Positions 41,057 through 48,542 of a stretch of DNA of 64,000 nucleotides are shown here, in pieces. Position 1 is the first letter of the stretch. Each line of letters starts with the position of its first letter. Both the position numbers and the translations under genes were made by a program. This DNA is from Promicromonospora iranensis. Its GTDB lineage: Bacteria; Actinomycetota; Actinomycetes; Actinomycetales; Cellulomonadaceae. The stretch lies in the NCBI RefSeq assembly GCF_028994805.1, contig NZ_JAJQQP010000005.1, positions 248,001 through 312,000 on the forward strand, in the 5' to 3' direction. Under the pieces are notes generated by a model that worked only from the letters and a program-made list of their open reading frames with translations, did not search any database and was not told where the DNA came from.

Positions 41057-41503
41057 ATGGCAAACGTCACTGGTACGCCGGGGCCGAACGCGCAGGGGGA
41101 GTCGGCACGGACGTCTGGGCTCGACGGTACGACGACCATCGGGGACGGCGTCGTCGCGAAGATCGCTGGTATCGCCGCACGGGAGGTCAGCGGTGTGTAC
41201 GCGCTGGGTGGAGGTGCCGCGCGCATGGTCGGCTCGATCCGCGACGCGCTGAACTCGACGGACCTCACGCAGGGGATCGCCGTCGAGGTGGGCGAGAAGC
41301 AGGTCGCCGTCGACGTGACGATCGTCGCGGAGTACCCGGTCGCGCTGCAGAAGGTCTCGGACGAGGTGCGCACGGCGGTGTACCAGGCGATGCACGACCT
41401 GGTCGGCATGGAGGTCGCCGAGGTGAACGTCACCGTCAACGACGTGCACCTGCCCTCGGACGACGACCAGGAGGGTGAGCAGCAGGAGGGACGGGTCCGG
41501 TGA
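41057..41503 (+). CDS. Asp23/Gls24 family envelope stress response protein
   Basis: A 148-residue Asp23/Gls24 protein, the family of abundant membrane-associated cell-envelope stress proteins. The core runs TTIGDGVVAKIAGIAAREVS, then GVYALGGG, IAVEVGEKQVAVDVTIVAEY and VNVTVNDVHL, with a disordered acidic tail. ATG 41057 has GGAAGG eight bases upstream. It heads a five-gene run joined by ATGA/GTGA overlaps that includes small membrane proteins and a shorter Asp23-like protein, an Amaf/AmaP-like cluster. Confidence 0.92.
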   Translation: MANVTGTPGPNAQGESARTSGLDGTTTIGDGVVAKIAGIAAREVSGVYALGGGAARMVGSIRDALNSTDLTQGIAVEVGEKQVAVDVTIVAEYPVALQKVSDEVRTAVYQAMHDLVGMEVAEVNVTVNDVHLPSDDDQEGEQQEGRVR

Positions 41504-41691
41504 GCGCCACGGTGACCGGCGCGGCGGCCGGCGCGGTGCTCGCGCTGACCTGGATCGTGCTCGGCTTCGGGGCGTTCGTCCTCGTGGCGGTGGCGATGCT
41601 GATCGGTGCCACGGTGGGCCGCGCGGCCGACGGCAGGATGGACGTCCGGGCGCTCGCGGATGCCGTCCGAGGCCGGCGTTCGTCGTCATGA
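41500..41691 (+). CDS. Small membrane protein of the Asp23 cluster (DUF2273-like)
   Basis: A 63-residue protein with two closely spaced hydrophobic stretches (AAAGAVLALTWIVLGFGAFV and LVAVAMLIGATVG) followed by a basic/acidic tail ending RGRRSSS. Such tiny membrane proteins sit beside asp23 genes and may anchor the Asp23 protein. The GTG at 41500 overlaps the preceding stop (GTGA). Confidence 0.75.
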   Translation: MSATVTGAAAGAVLALTWIVLGFGAFVLVAVAMLIGATVGRAADGRMDVRALADAVRGRRSSS

Positions 41692-42050
41692 CCACCGCCG
41701 ACCGCGCTGGGGTGGCGGGGCAGGCGGTCCCAGAAGCGACGGTGCCCGGCAGGACACGGATCAGCGCCCGCGCCCTGGAGCATCTCGCGGTCCGTCTGGT
41801 CGGAGACGCGGCACAGGTCGCCCACCGGGAGATCTCCGTGCGGCTCGCGGACGCCGGCGGCGCGCTGAGGCTGTCGGTGACCGTGCCGGTCGCCCTCGGC
41901 GGCGGCGCCGCGGGGTCGATCCCGGACCGTGGGGAACGTGTCCGCCGTCGCCTGGTCGAGGGCATGCGTGATCTCGCGGGGAGGCGGGTCGACGTCGTCG
42001 ACCTGCGCTATTCGGGAGTGCGGCGGGTCGTGGGAAGGAGGGTGCGGTGA
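41688..42050 (+). CDS. Short Asp23/Gls24-like protein
   Basis: A 120-residue protein with an Asp23-like beta-alpha layout: RISARALEHLAVRLVGDAAQ, then EISVRLADAGGALRLSVTVP, and VDVVDLRYSGVRR. It lacks the full N-terminal motif of the first cluster member and is therefore a divergent paralogue. ATG 41688 overlaps the upstream stop (ATGA). It probably associates with the neighbouring membrane proteins. Confidence 0.7.
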   Translation: MTTADRAGVAGQAVPEATVPGRTRISARALEHLAVRLVGDAAQVAHREISVRLADAGGALRLSVTVPVALGGGAAGSIPDRGERVRRRLVEGMRDLAGRRVDVVDLRYSGVRRVVGRRVR

Positions 42051-42613
42051 AGAACGAGCAAGCCGTCTACCGCAGGGTCCTGCGGCGCGAGACGCACGCG
42101 TCGCGCACGAGCGCCGCGGTGGTCACCGCGTCGGTCGTGATCGTGCTGCTGGCCGGAGTGGTCGCGGCGGGGGTGTGGTGGCTCGCTGTGCCGGGGGACC
42201 GGGACACTCTCGACGGCTGGTTCGCCTCGGCGTCGGCGTCGGCCGACGACCCCGGGATCCGCACGGCTGCCGGGGTCGTCGCGCTGGGCCTCGCCGTGCT
42301 GCTGCTGGCGCTCGCGCTGCTGCCCGGTCGGCTCCCACGCCGGGCGCGCAGCACCGACCGCGTGGCGCTGCTCGTCGACGACGGGGTCCTCGCCGACGCG
42401 GTCGCCGACGCCGTGGCGGCACGCTGCGGTGTCGACCCGCGGCAGGTCTCGGCCACGGTCGGACGGCGGCGCACCGCAGTACGCGTGACGCCGATCAGCG
42501 GCGTCCCGGTCGACCGGGACGCGGCGGCGGACTCCGCCGCGTCCGCCGTCGCCGCCCTCGGGTTCTCCACCACACCCGAGCTGACCGTCGCACGACAGGG
42601 GGTGGTCTCGTGA
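42047..42613 (+). CDS. DUF6286-like membrane protein of the Asp23 cluster
   Basis: A 188-residue protein with a cytosolic basic start (YRRVLRRETHASRTSAAVV), two transmembrane helices (about 25-45 and 72-92), and a C-terminal soluble domain of about 85 residues with an alternating strand-helix pattern. GTG 42047 follows GGAGGGTGCG and overlaps the previous stop (GTGA). DUF6286 proteins occur beside asp23 genes in actinobacteria and are presumed partners; no enzymatic motif is present. Confidence 0.7.
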   Translation: MKNEQAVYRRVLRRETHASRTSAAVVTASVVIVLLAGVVAAGVWWLAVPGDRDTLDGWFASASASADDPGIRTAAGVVALGLAVLLLALALLPGRLPRRARSTDRVALLVDDGVLADAVADAVAARCGVDPRQVSATVGRRRTAVRVTPISGVPVDRDAAADSAASAVAALGFSTTPELTVARQGVVS

Positions 42614-43233
42614 GACCGAACAGCAGAGTCCTGAACCGAGGGCTGCTCCTGCTGTGCGGGCTGCTCCTCGCGGCTGCCGGCACGGCGGCGGTCCTCGCCG
42701 GCACTCCGTCGTCGTGGGCGGAGTCGTGGCGGGCGGGCTCGTGGTCGACTCCGGACCTCGTCGGGAGCGGGCTGTCCCGGGCCAGAGAGACGGTGGCGAC
42801 GCTGCCGTCGGTCGGGGGTGTGCCCGGCGGGGTGCTCGTCGGGCTGGGCCTGGCCGCCCTGCTGGCCTCGCTCCTGGTCTGGTTCGTCTGCACCCGGCAC
42901 CGCGGCGGGACGACGACGGTGCTTCGTCTGGAGGCCGACGGCGGACGCACCGCCGTCGACCGGAACGTGGCCGAAGCGCTGCTCTCCGGGGAGCTCGAGA
43001 AGCGACCCGACGTGCTCTCGGCCCGTACCCGGGTGTACCGGGTGCGGGGGACCGAGACGATCGACCTGGCGGTGACGGTGCGCCGGGGCGCGGACCTCGC
43101 CCGGGTGCTGGCCGCGGCGGAGGAGGCGGTGGACGCCTGGGACGCGCTCGCCGGTGTCCGGGTCCCCGTGGTGGTCCGGTTGTCCGACCGGAGCTGGTCG
43201 GACGGGCTCCGCGCGTCCGACCGGGTGCGGTGA
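42610..43233 (+). CDS. AmaP-like membrane anchor protein of the Asp23 cluster
   Basis: A 207-residue protein with a first hydrophobic helix near 9-31 (LLLLCGLLLAAAGTAAVLAG), an extracytoplasmic loop, a second helix near 73-95, and a cytosolic C-terminal alpha/beta domain (TTVLRLEADGGRTAVDR, then VRGTETIDLAVTVRR). This two-helix plus soluble-domain layout is that of AmaP, which in Firmicutes anchors Asp23 to the membrane. The homology is structural rather than clear at sequence level. GTG 42610 overlaps the upstream stop (GTGA). End of the operon. Confidence 0.7.
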   Translation: MRPNSRVLNRGLLLLCGLLLAAAGTAAVLAGTPSSWAESWRAGSWSTPDLVGSGLSRARETVATLPSVGGVPGGVLVGLGLAALLASLLVWFVCTRHRGGTTTVLRLEADGGRTAVDRNVAEALLSGELEKRPDVLSARTRVYRVRGTETIDLAVTVRRGADLARVLAAAEEAVDAWDALAGVRVPVVVRLSDRSWSDGLRASDRVR

Positions 43234-43373
43234 TCCGTGGATCCGGGCGCGAAGAGTCCCGGTGGGAAGAATCCGACGCAGAACGGGCGACTGAGGGGCG
43301 AAAGTTTCGGACTGAGGGGAGGCTGAGAGGGCGCGCGACGAAGAGCACGAACCGAGAGCGAGAAATACGGATG

Positions 43374-43397
43374 GTTTCGGTCACCCAGCTCGGGGAC
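43374..43397 (+). promoter_or_regulatory. Weak SigB-like promoter candidate for the CsbD gene
   Basis: GTTT followed after 14 bases by GGGGAC resembles the actinobacterial stress sigma consensus GTTT-N14-16-GGGTAC with one mismatch, 30 bases before the CsbD start. CsbD genes are often stress-sigma controlled, but this match is weak. Confidence 0.25.
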
Positions 43398-43426
43398 CGG
43401 GGAGAAGTACGGGAAAGGAAGAGCTC

Positions 43427-43600
43427 ATGGGTGCAGAGGACAAGATCAGGAACGCGGCGGACAAGGCGGTCGGCAAGGTGAAGGAGGCCGTCGGCAAGGT
43501 CACCGACGACGAGCAGCTCGCCGCCGAGGGCAAGACCGACCAGTCGAAGGCCGACCTGAAGGGCGCGGCCGAGAACGTCAAGGACGCCTTCAAGAAGTGA
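43427..43600 (+). CDS. CsbD family stress protein
   Basis: A 57-residue hydrophilic protein of the CsbD family, general-stress-induced in Bacillus and actinobacteria, molecular role unknown. MGAEDKIRNAADKAVGKVKE is followed by EAVGKVTDDEQLAAEGK and a final helix ending NVKDAFKK. ATG 43427 follows GGGAAAGGAAG, a clear ribosome binding site. A strong hairpin follows within ten bases. Confidence 0.93.
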   Translation: MGAEDKIRNAADKAVGKVKEAVGKVTDDEQLAAEGKTDQSKADLKGAAENVKDAFKK

Positions 43601-43606
43601 CCGGTC

Positions 43607-43640
43607 CCGGGGCGAGGCCGCGATCGTGGCCTCGCCCCGG
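43607..43640 (+). terminator. Hairpin terminator after csbD
   Basis: A perfect 13-bp stem CCGGGGCGAGGCC / GGCCTCGCCCCGG has the loop GCGATCGT. No T-run follows. Confidence 0.75.
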
Positions 43641-43696
43641 CCTCGGAACCTCGCGGCGGCTCTCGGCGACACAGGAACACGTGAAGGGGGCTGAGG

Positions 43697-44293
43697 ATGG
43701 GTGCTGACGACCTTCACGCTTCTCTCGACCAGGCCGATCTCGACCAGGCGGACCTCGACCAGGCGGACGACCACATCGTCGCCGGTCGCGCGGCAGACGG
43801 CGACGTCGCAGCGTTCGCGGTGCTCGTCCGCCGGTACACACCGATGATGCGCGCGTACACCCGACGGATCCTGAACTCGAGCACCGACGTCGACGACATC
43901 GTGCAGGAGGCGTTCGTGACCGCCTGGCAGCGGCTCCCCGAGCTGGCGGACCCGGGCAAGGTGAAGAGCTGGTTGATGCGGGTCGCCAGCCGTAAGGCGG
44001 TGGACCGCATCCGCGCGAGCAGGCCGCAGGTCAGCGTCGACCACATCGAGCACCCTGCCCCCGAGCACGCTTCACCGCCCCGGGTGACCGAGACGCGCGC
44101 CAGGGTCGACGCCCTCAGCGACGCTCTCCAGCGGCTCGCCGACCCCGAGCGGGAATGCTGGGTGCTTCGTGAGCTGGGCGGATACTCCTACCACGAGATC
44201 GCCGAGGAGATGGACGTCTCGGTGAGCACCGTCAGAGGACTGCTGGCGCGTGCGCGCAAGCACATCATCGTACGGATGGAGGAGTGGCGATGA
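43697..44293 (+). CDS. ECF-type RNA polymerase sigma factor
   Basis: A 198-residue group IV sigma factor. Sigma region 2 is visible (AFAVLVRRYTPMMRAYTRRI, VDDIVQEAFVTAWQRLPEL) and region 4 as well (ALQRLADPERECWVLRELGG, YSYHEIAEEMDVSVSTVRGL, ARKHIIVRM). The first 30 residues are unusual: three Leu-Asp-Gln-Ala-Asp repeats encoded by 15-bp DNA repeats. ATG 43697 has GGGGGCTGAGG upstream. It is translationally coupled to a Gls24-domain protein that is a candidate anti-sigma factor, and sits in an envelope-stress island. Confidence 0.92.
   Translation: MGADDLHASLDQADLDQADLDQADDHIVAGRAADGDVAAFAVLVRRYTPMMRAYTRRILNSSTDVDDIVQEAFVTAWQRLPELADPGKVKSWLMRVASRKAVDRIRASRPQVSVDHIEHPAPEHASPPRVTETRARVDALSDALQRLADPERECWVLRELGGYSYHEIAEEMDVSVSTVRGLLARARKHIIVRMEEWR
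43724..43768 (+). repeat. Three in-frame 15-bp tandem repeats at the 5' end of the ECF sigma gene
   Basis: The unit CTCGACCAGGCGGAC (first copy ends CCGAT) is repeated three times without gap and encodes Leu-Asp-Gln-Ala-Asp each time. Confidence 0.9.
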
Positions 44294-44895
44294 CATCCGG
44301 GGACGACAGACCAGACCCTCGTCCGCTCGAGCTCGATCCTGAGCACCTCGATGGGCACACCATCGACGAGCTCACGGACTACCTGGAGGCGGGACGGGTC
44401 CCGGCCGATCCCTCGATCGATGGTTCGCCGGCCTGCCGGCTCGCGCTCGACGCGCTCGAACGGCTGCATGGGCTCACCCCCGACCTGATCGCCGCCGACA
44501 CGGCTGCGGAGCCGGAGGCCGACGACGGCTGGGTACGCCGTGTCCTCGGCGGTATCGCGCTCGACGCGCACGCGGGACGACGCATCCCCGTGCCGACGTC
44601 GGTGCCGCACGCCGACCTGGGCATCACGGAAGGTGCGGTCCGCGGCCTCGTGCGTGCTGCCGAGAACGCGGTGCCCGGCCTGGTGGTCGGACGGTGCCGG
44701 TTCGACGGCGACGTGACGCGGCCCGGCGCGCCCGTCACGGTCCTGGTCGACGTGAGCGTTCCCTACGGTCGGCCGATCCCGCCCCTGGTCGAGCAGCTGC
44801 GCGGCGAGATCGCCGGGCGACTCGCGCTGCACACGGAGCTGAACGTCACCGCCGTCGACATCACGGTCCGTGACGTGCGGCCGTACGGCTCATGA
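44290..44895 (+). CDS. Gls24-domain protein with possible anti-sigma N-terminal half
   Basis: A 201-residue soluble protein. The N-terminal ~100 residues are helical and acidic (HTIDELTDYLEAGRVPAD, CRLALDALERLHGL), with one Cys and no clear zinc-binding anti-sigma motif. The C-terminal ~95 residues follow the Asp23/Gls24 plan (ITEGAVRGLVRAAENAVPGL, APVTVLVDVSVPYG, LNVTAVDITVRDV). ATG 44290 overlaps the ECF sigma stop (ATGA) with GGAGGAG just upstream, exactly where cognate anti-sigma factors are encoded. Hence an anti-sigma role is plausible but unproven. Confidence 0.7.
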   Translation: MTSGDDRPDPRPLELDPEHLDGHTIDELTDYLEAGRVPADPSIDGSPACRLALDALERLHGLTPDLIAADTAAEPEADDGWVRRVLGGIALDAHAGRRIPVPTSVPHADLGITEGAVRGLVRAAENAVPGLVVGRCRFDGDVTRPGAPVTVLVDVSVPYGRPIPPLVEQLRGEIAGRLALHTELNVTAVDITVRDVRPYGS

Positions 44896-44912
44896 ATCGA
44901 GGAGGCTCACCG

Positions 44913-45293
44913 ATGAACACGGCACACAGCGCGGGGGCGGTACGAGGCGTGGCGATCGCTGCCGAGATCGAGGATGCCCTCCGTTCGGTCCCCGGCGTCT
45001 GCGATCTCTACCGGTCCGGGTCGTTAGTCGCGAACGTGGCCGACGCGGGCGCGCGTCGCCTGGGTCTGCGCGACGACGACACGCCGCTGGTCCTGGTCCA
45101 GGACGCCGGGGCCGGGTTGCGGGTCGACGCCGCCATGGGGGTCCACATCTCGTCGGGCGCCACCGCGACGATGCTCGCGGCGCACCGCGCGGTCCGTGAC
45201 CTGCTGACCGGACACGAGCTGCGCGACGCGCACATCGTCCTGACGGTGGTCCACGTCGACGACTCCCCGAGCCCGGCCCACGGCGCGACCTGA
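44913..45293 (+). CDS. Small Asp23/Gls24-like protein downstream of the ECF sigma operon
   Basis: A 126-residue protein with an Asp23-like second half: IAAEIEDALRSVPGVCDLYR, then LVLVQDAGAGLRVDAAMGV and HIVLTVVHVDDSPSPA. It lacks any membrane segment. ATG 44913 is chosen over 44892 because GAGGAGGCTCACCG gives a strong ribosome binding site. Last gene of the sigma/Gls24 operon. Confidence 0.7.
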   Translation: MNTAHSAGAVRGVAIAAEIEDALRSVPGVCDLYRSGSLVANVADAGARRLGLRDDDTPLVLVQDAGAGLRVDAAMGVHISSGATATMLAAHRAVRDLLTGHELRDAHIVLTVVHVDDSPSPAHGAT

Positions 45294-45296
45294 CGG

Positions 45297-45328
45297 CGGC
45301 GCGTTCTCACCGCGGCGAGAACGCGCCG
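45297..45328. terminator. Bidirectional terminator hairpin
   Basis: A perfect 12-bp stem CGGCGCGTTCTC / GAGAACGCGCCG has an eight-base loop and is extended outward by TGACGG/CCGTCA with a small bulge. It lies between convergent genes. Confidence 0.8.
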
Positions 45329-45333
45329 GCCCG

Positions 45334-46836
45334 TCAGGAGACGTCGGCCTTCTTCGCCGACGCGAGGCGTGTCGCCTCGGCGAACTCCGCGCGGACCGCC
45401 TCCGACGGCGCCGGCGTGAGCAGGCTGACGACGATCGCGACGAGCCCGCCGAGCACGAAGCCGGGGACCAGCTCGTAGAGCGTGTCCGCGAGCGGCGACC
45501 GGCCCCAGGCGAACGCGACGACGGCGCCGACCACCATGCCGGACAGCGCACCCCAGCTCGTCAGTCGGCGCCAGTACAGGCTCAGGAGCACGATCGGGCC
45601 GAACGCGGCGCCGAATCCCGCCCAGGCGAACCCGACCAGGTCCAGGATCGTGTCGGTGCGGCCGAACGCGATGACCGCGGCGACCACGGCGACGAGCAGG
45701 ACGCCGACGCGGCCCAGCATCACCTCGGTGCGGGAGGTCATCGCGCGGCCCGTGATCTTGACCAGGTCCTCGACCAGTGCCGAGGACGAGACGATGAGCT
45801 GCGACGAGATCGTCGACATGATCGCGGCGAGGACGGCGGCCAGGACCAGGCCGGCGATCAGCGGGTGGAACAGCGCCTGGGACAGGAACAGGAACACCGT
45901 CTCCGGGTTCTCCAGCGTCTCGCCGTTGATGTTGACGTAGGCGACGCCGATCAGGCCGGTGATGATCGCGCCGACCGCGGTGACGATCATCCAGCTGATG
46001 CCGATGCGGCGCCCCGCGACGGCGTCCTGCGGGGAACGCATGGCCATGAAGCGCACGATGATGTGCGGCTGGCCGAAGTAGCCGAGGCCCCACGCGGCGG
46101 CCGAGATGACGCCGGTGACGGTGGCGCCCGCCAGGAGCGAGAGGTGGTTCGCCGCGTCGCTGGTCTCCGCGGCGAGGATGCCCTCCCGGATCGGGCCCCA
46201 GCCGCCCAGCTCGACGAAGGCCACGATGGGCACCGCGACCAGGGCGAGCAGCATCAGGATGCCCTGCGCGACGTCGGTCCAGGTGGCGCCGAGGAACCCG
46301 CCGAACAGCGTGTAGGCGAGCGTCACGCCGCCCACCACCCAGATGCCTGTCGTGTAGTCGAACCCGAACGAGCCCTCGAAGAACGTGCCGCCGGCCACCA
46401 TGCCGGAGGAGACGTAGAAGGTGAAGAACACGAGGATGATCGCGCCCGACGCGACACGCAGGAAGCGCGACGTGTCGTGCAGCCGGTTCTCGAAGAAGCT
46501 CGGGATGGTGATCGAGTTCCGCGCGATCTCGGTGTAGGCGCGCAGGCGCGGCGCGACGAACTTCCAGTTGAGCCAGGCGCCGATCGTCAGGCCGATGGCG
46601 ATCCAGGCCTCGACGAGCCCGCTGACGTAGATGGCGCCGGGCAGGCCCATCAGGAGCCAGCCGGACATGTCGGATGCACCGGCGCTGAGCGCCGCCACAC
46701 CGGGGCTGAGCCGCCGGCCACCCAGCATGTAGCCGTCGAGGTTGTCTTCCGTGCGGCGGAACGCCGCGTAGCCGATACCCAGCATCAGCGCCAGGTACGC
46801 GACGATCGCGATCGTCTTCCAGGCCTCGGGGGTCAT
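45334..46836 (-). CDS. putP: Sodium/proline symporter
   Basis: A 500-residue SSS-family sodium:solute symporter with about 13 membrane helices. PutP-like landmarks are DNLDGYMLGGRRLSPGVAAL and SAGASDMSGWLLMGLPGAIY near the N-terminus, the WLNWKFVAPRLRAYTE loop, and MSTISSQLIVSSSALVEDL. It imports L-proline with Na+, for nutrition or osmoprotection. ATG 46836 has GGAGCATCTCC upstream. Divergent from the membrane protein gene at 47092. Confidence 0.92.
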   Translation of the reverse strand: MTPEAWKTIAIVAYLALMLGIGYAAFRRTEDNLDGYMLGGRRLSPGVAALSAGASDMSGWLLMGLPGAIYVSGLVEAWIAIGLTIGAWLNWKFVAPRLRAYTEIARNSITIPSFFENRLHDTSRFLRVASGAIILVFFTFYVSSGMVAGGTFFEGSFGFDYTTGIWVVGGVTLAYTLFGGFLGATWTDVAQGILMLLALVAVPIVAFVELGGWGPIREGILAAETSDAANHLSLLAGATVTGVISAAAWGLGYFGQPHIIVRFMAMRSPQDAVAGRRIGISWMIVTAVGAIITGLIGVAYVNINGETLENPETVFLFLSQALFHPLIAGLVLAAVLAAIMSTISSQLIVSSSALVEDLVKITGRAMTSRTEVMLGRVGVLLVAVVAAVIAFGRTDTILDLVGFAWAGFGAAFGPIVLLSLYWRRLTSWGALSGMVVGAVVAFAWGRSPLADTLYELVPGFVLGGLVAIVVSLLTPAPSEAVRAEFAEATRLASAKKADVS

Positions 46837-47091
46837 GGAGATGCTCCAGTTACTTGGTGCGGAAACTCTTGCGTGCGGGTGTACTTCAGCCCGGCAGTCT
46901 GGCACGAAGTGCCGCCCGGAGTTCACTTTCATCCCCTGACCAGGTCCGCGACCACCTCCCTGATCACTCCCCGGACCACGTCTCCGACCGATCACCCGTT
47001 CTGGGTGAGGCCCCACGGGTACCCCGGGAGCAAGCATCGAACCCGTCAGGTACCGCCGACGCGCGGTGGGCACCGGGGGGAGAACGACAGC
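46837..47091. other. Divergent intergenic region between putP and a membrane protein gene
   Basis: 255 bases containing several degenerate GACCA/GATCAC-type short repeats (about 46930-47010). No clear promoter elements or operator palindrome is recognised. Confidence 0.4.
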
Positions 47092-48504
47092 ATGAGCGAG
47101 ACAGCCGGAGCGGACAGCGGCGTCGGACCGCCCGACGTCGCCGCCCGGCTCGCCGCGCTCGAGCGGGAGAACGCGGACCTGCGACGTCGGCTCAGCGAGC
47201 CGGCGAACCCGCCGGACCACCCGGCTGACCCGCGGACACGTCATCGCGCGCGGAGCGCCACGGCCGTCGTCCTGATCGTGGTCGGGGCGCTGCTGGCGCC
47301 CGTGGGCGTCGTCGCCGCCTGGGCCGAACGCACACTGACCGACACCGACCGCTACGTCGCCACCGTCGCCCCCCTGGCGGACGACCCGACCGTGCAGGCC
47401 GCCCTCGCGGGCCGGATGACCCAGGCCGTGATGACGCGGATCGACGTCGGTTCGCTGCTCGACTCCGTCGCGGGGGGCCTCGGCGAGCGAGACCTGGCGC
47501 CGCGGGCCGCCGAGGCGCTGCCGCTGCTGGAGGCGCCGCTGAGCAGCGGGGTCGAGTCCTTCGTCCGCAGCACCGCCGACAGCGTCGTGACGAGCGACGA
47601 GTTCTCCTCCGCGTGGGACCAGGCCAACCGGGTGGCGCACGAGCAGCTCGTGACGGTCATGCGGGGCGAGGGCGGCAACCTCGTCCAGGTGGGCCAGGAC
47701 GGCCAGCTCACCATCCAGCTGTCGGGAATGATCGACCTGCTCAAGGCGCGGCTCGCCGAGCGAGGGTTCGGGCTCGCCGCCAACCTGCCCACCATCGACG
47801 CGACGTTCACGGTCATGCAGACCACCCAGCTCGTCGAGGTCCGCAACAGGTACGCCCAGATCGTCGCCCTGGGCACCTGGCTCCCGTGGATGGTGCTCCT
47901 CCTGCTGGGGGCCGGCGTCCTCCTCGCGGCACGCCACCTGCGCGCCCTCGTCGCCGCCGGGATCGCGCTGGCCGCCGGCATGCTCGTGCTCGCCCTCGGC
48001 CTCGCGGTCGCCCGCGGCCTCTACCTCGACGCGCTCAGCGGCGTCGTGCTGCGGCTGGACGCCGCAGAGGTCCTCTTCGACCAGCTCGTCATGTTCCTGC
48101 GCGCCACGCTCCGCACCGTCGGGGTGCTCGGCCTCGTCGTGGCGCTCGCGGCCTACCTGGGCGGGTCCAGCCCGTCGGCGCGCAGCCTGCGGGCCGGCCT
48201 CGGCAGGAGCTTCGGGAGCGCCCGCGCCTGGGCCGAGGGCCGAGGCGTGTCCTCCGGCCCGGCCGGCGTGTGGCTCGCCCGCTACCGCGGCGTCGCACGC
48301 GCGGCGGTCGTCGCGCTCGCCGTCCTGGTCCTCCTGCTGGCGTCGAACCCGACCCCTGGCCTGGTCGTCGGGACCGCCGTCGGCGCCGGCCTGCTCATCG
48401 CGCTGGTCGAGCTGCTGGCCCGACCTCGGTCCGCTGCCCAGTCCACTGCCCAGCCCGCTACCCAGCCCGCTACCCAGTCCACCGCCCGGGACGACCCGTC
48501 CTGA
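47092..48504 (+). CDS. Integral membrane protein of unknown family
   Basis: A 470-residue protein. A coiled-coil-like N-terminus (ARLAALERENADLRRRLSEP) is followed by a first helix at about 55-78 (ATAVVLIVVGALLAPVGVVA). A ~190-residue extracytoplasmic domain begins TDTDRYVATVAPLADDPTVQ, a signature I associate with actinobacterial hypothetical membrane proteins. Four to five more helices follow, and the tail is a short Gln/Thr/Ala repeat. ATG 47092 follows GGGGGGAGA. It lies 38 bases upstream of the sulfatase gene and may be cotranscribed. Function unknown. Confidence 0.75.
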   Translation: MSETAGADSGVGPPDVAARLAALERENADLRRRLSEPANPPDHPADPRTRHRARSATAVVLIVVGALLAPVGVVAAWAERTLTDTDRYVATVAPLADDPTVQAALAGRMTQAVMTRIDVGSLLDSVAGGLGERDLAPRAAEALPLLEAPLSSGVESFVRSTADSVVTSDEFSSAWDQANRVAHEQLVTVMRGEGGNLVQVGQDGQLTIQLSGMIDLLKARLAERGFGLAANLPTIDATFTVMQTTQLVEVRNRYAQIVALGTWLPWMVLLLLGAGVLLAARHLRALVAAGIALAAGMLVLALGLAVARGLYLDALSGVVLRLDAAEVLFDQLVMFLRATLRTVGVLGLVVALAAYLGGSSPSARSLRAGLGRSFGSARAWAEGRGVSSGPAGVWLARYRGVARAAVVALAVLVLLLASNPTPGLVVGTAVGAGLLIALVELLARPRSAAQSTAQPATQPATQSTARDDPS

Positions 48505-48542
48505 CGCGGTCGCACGAGATCCGCCGACTCGAAGGAGACATC

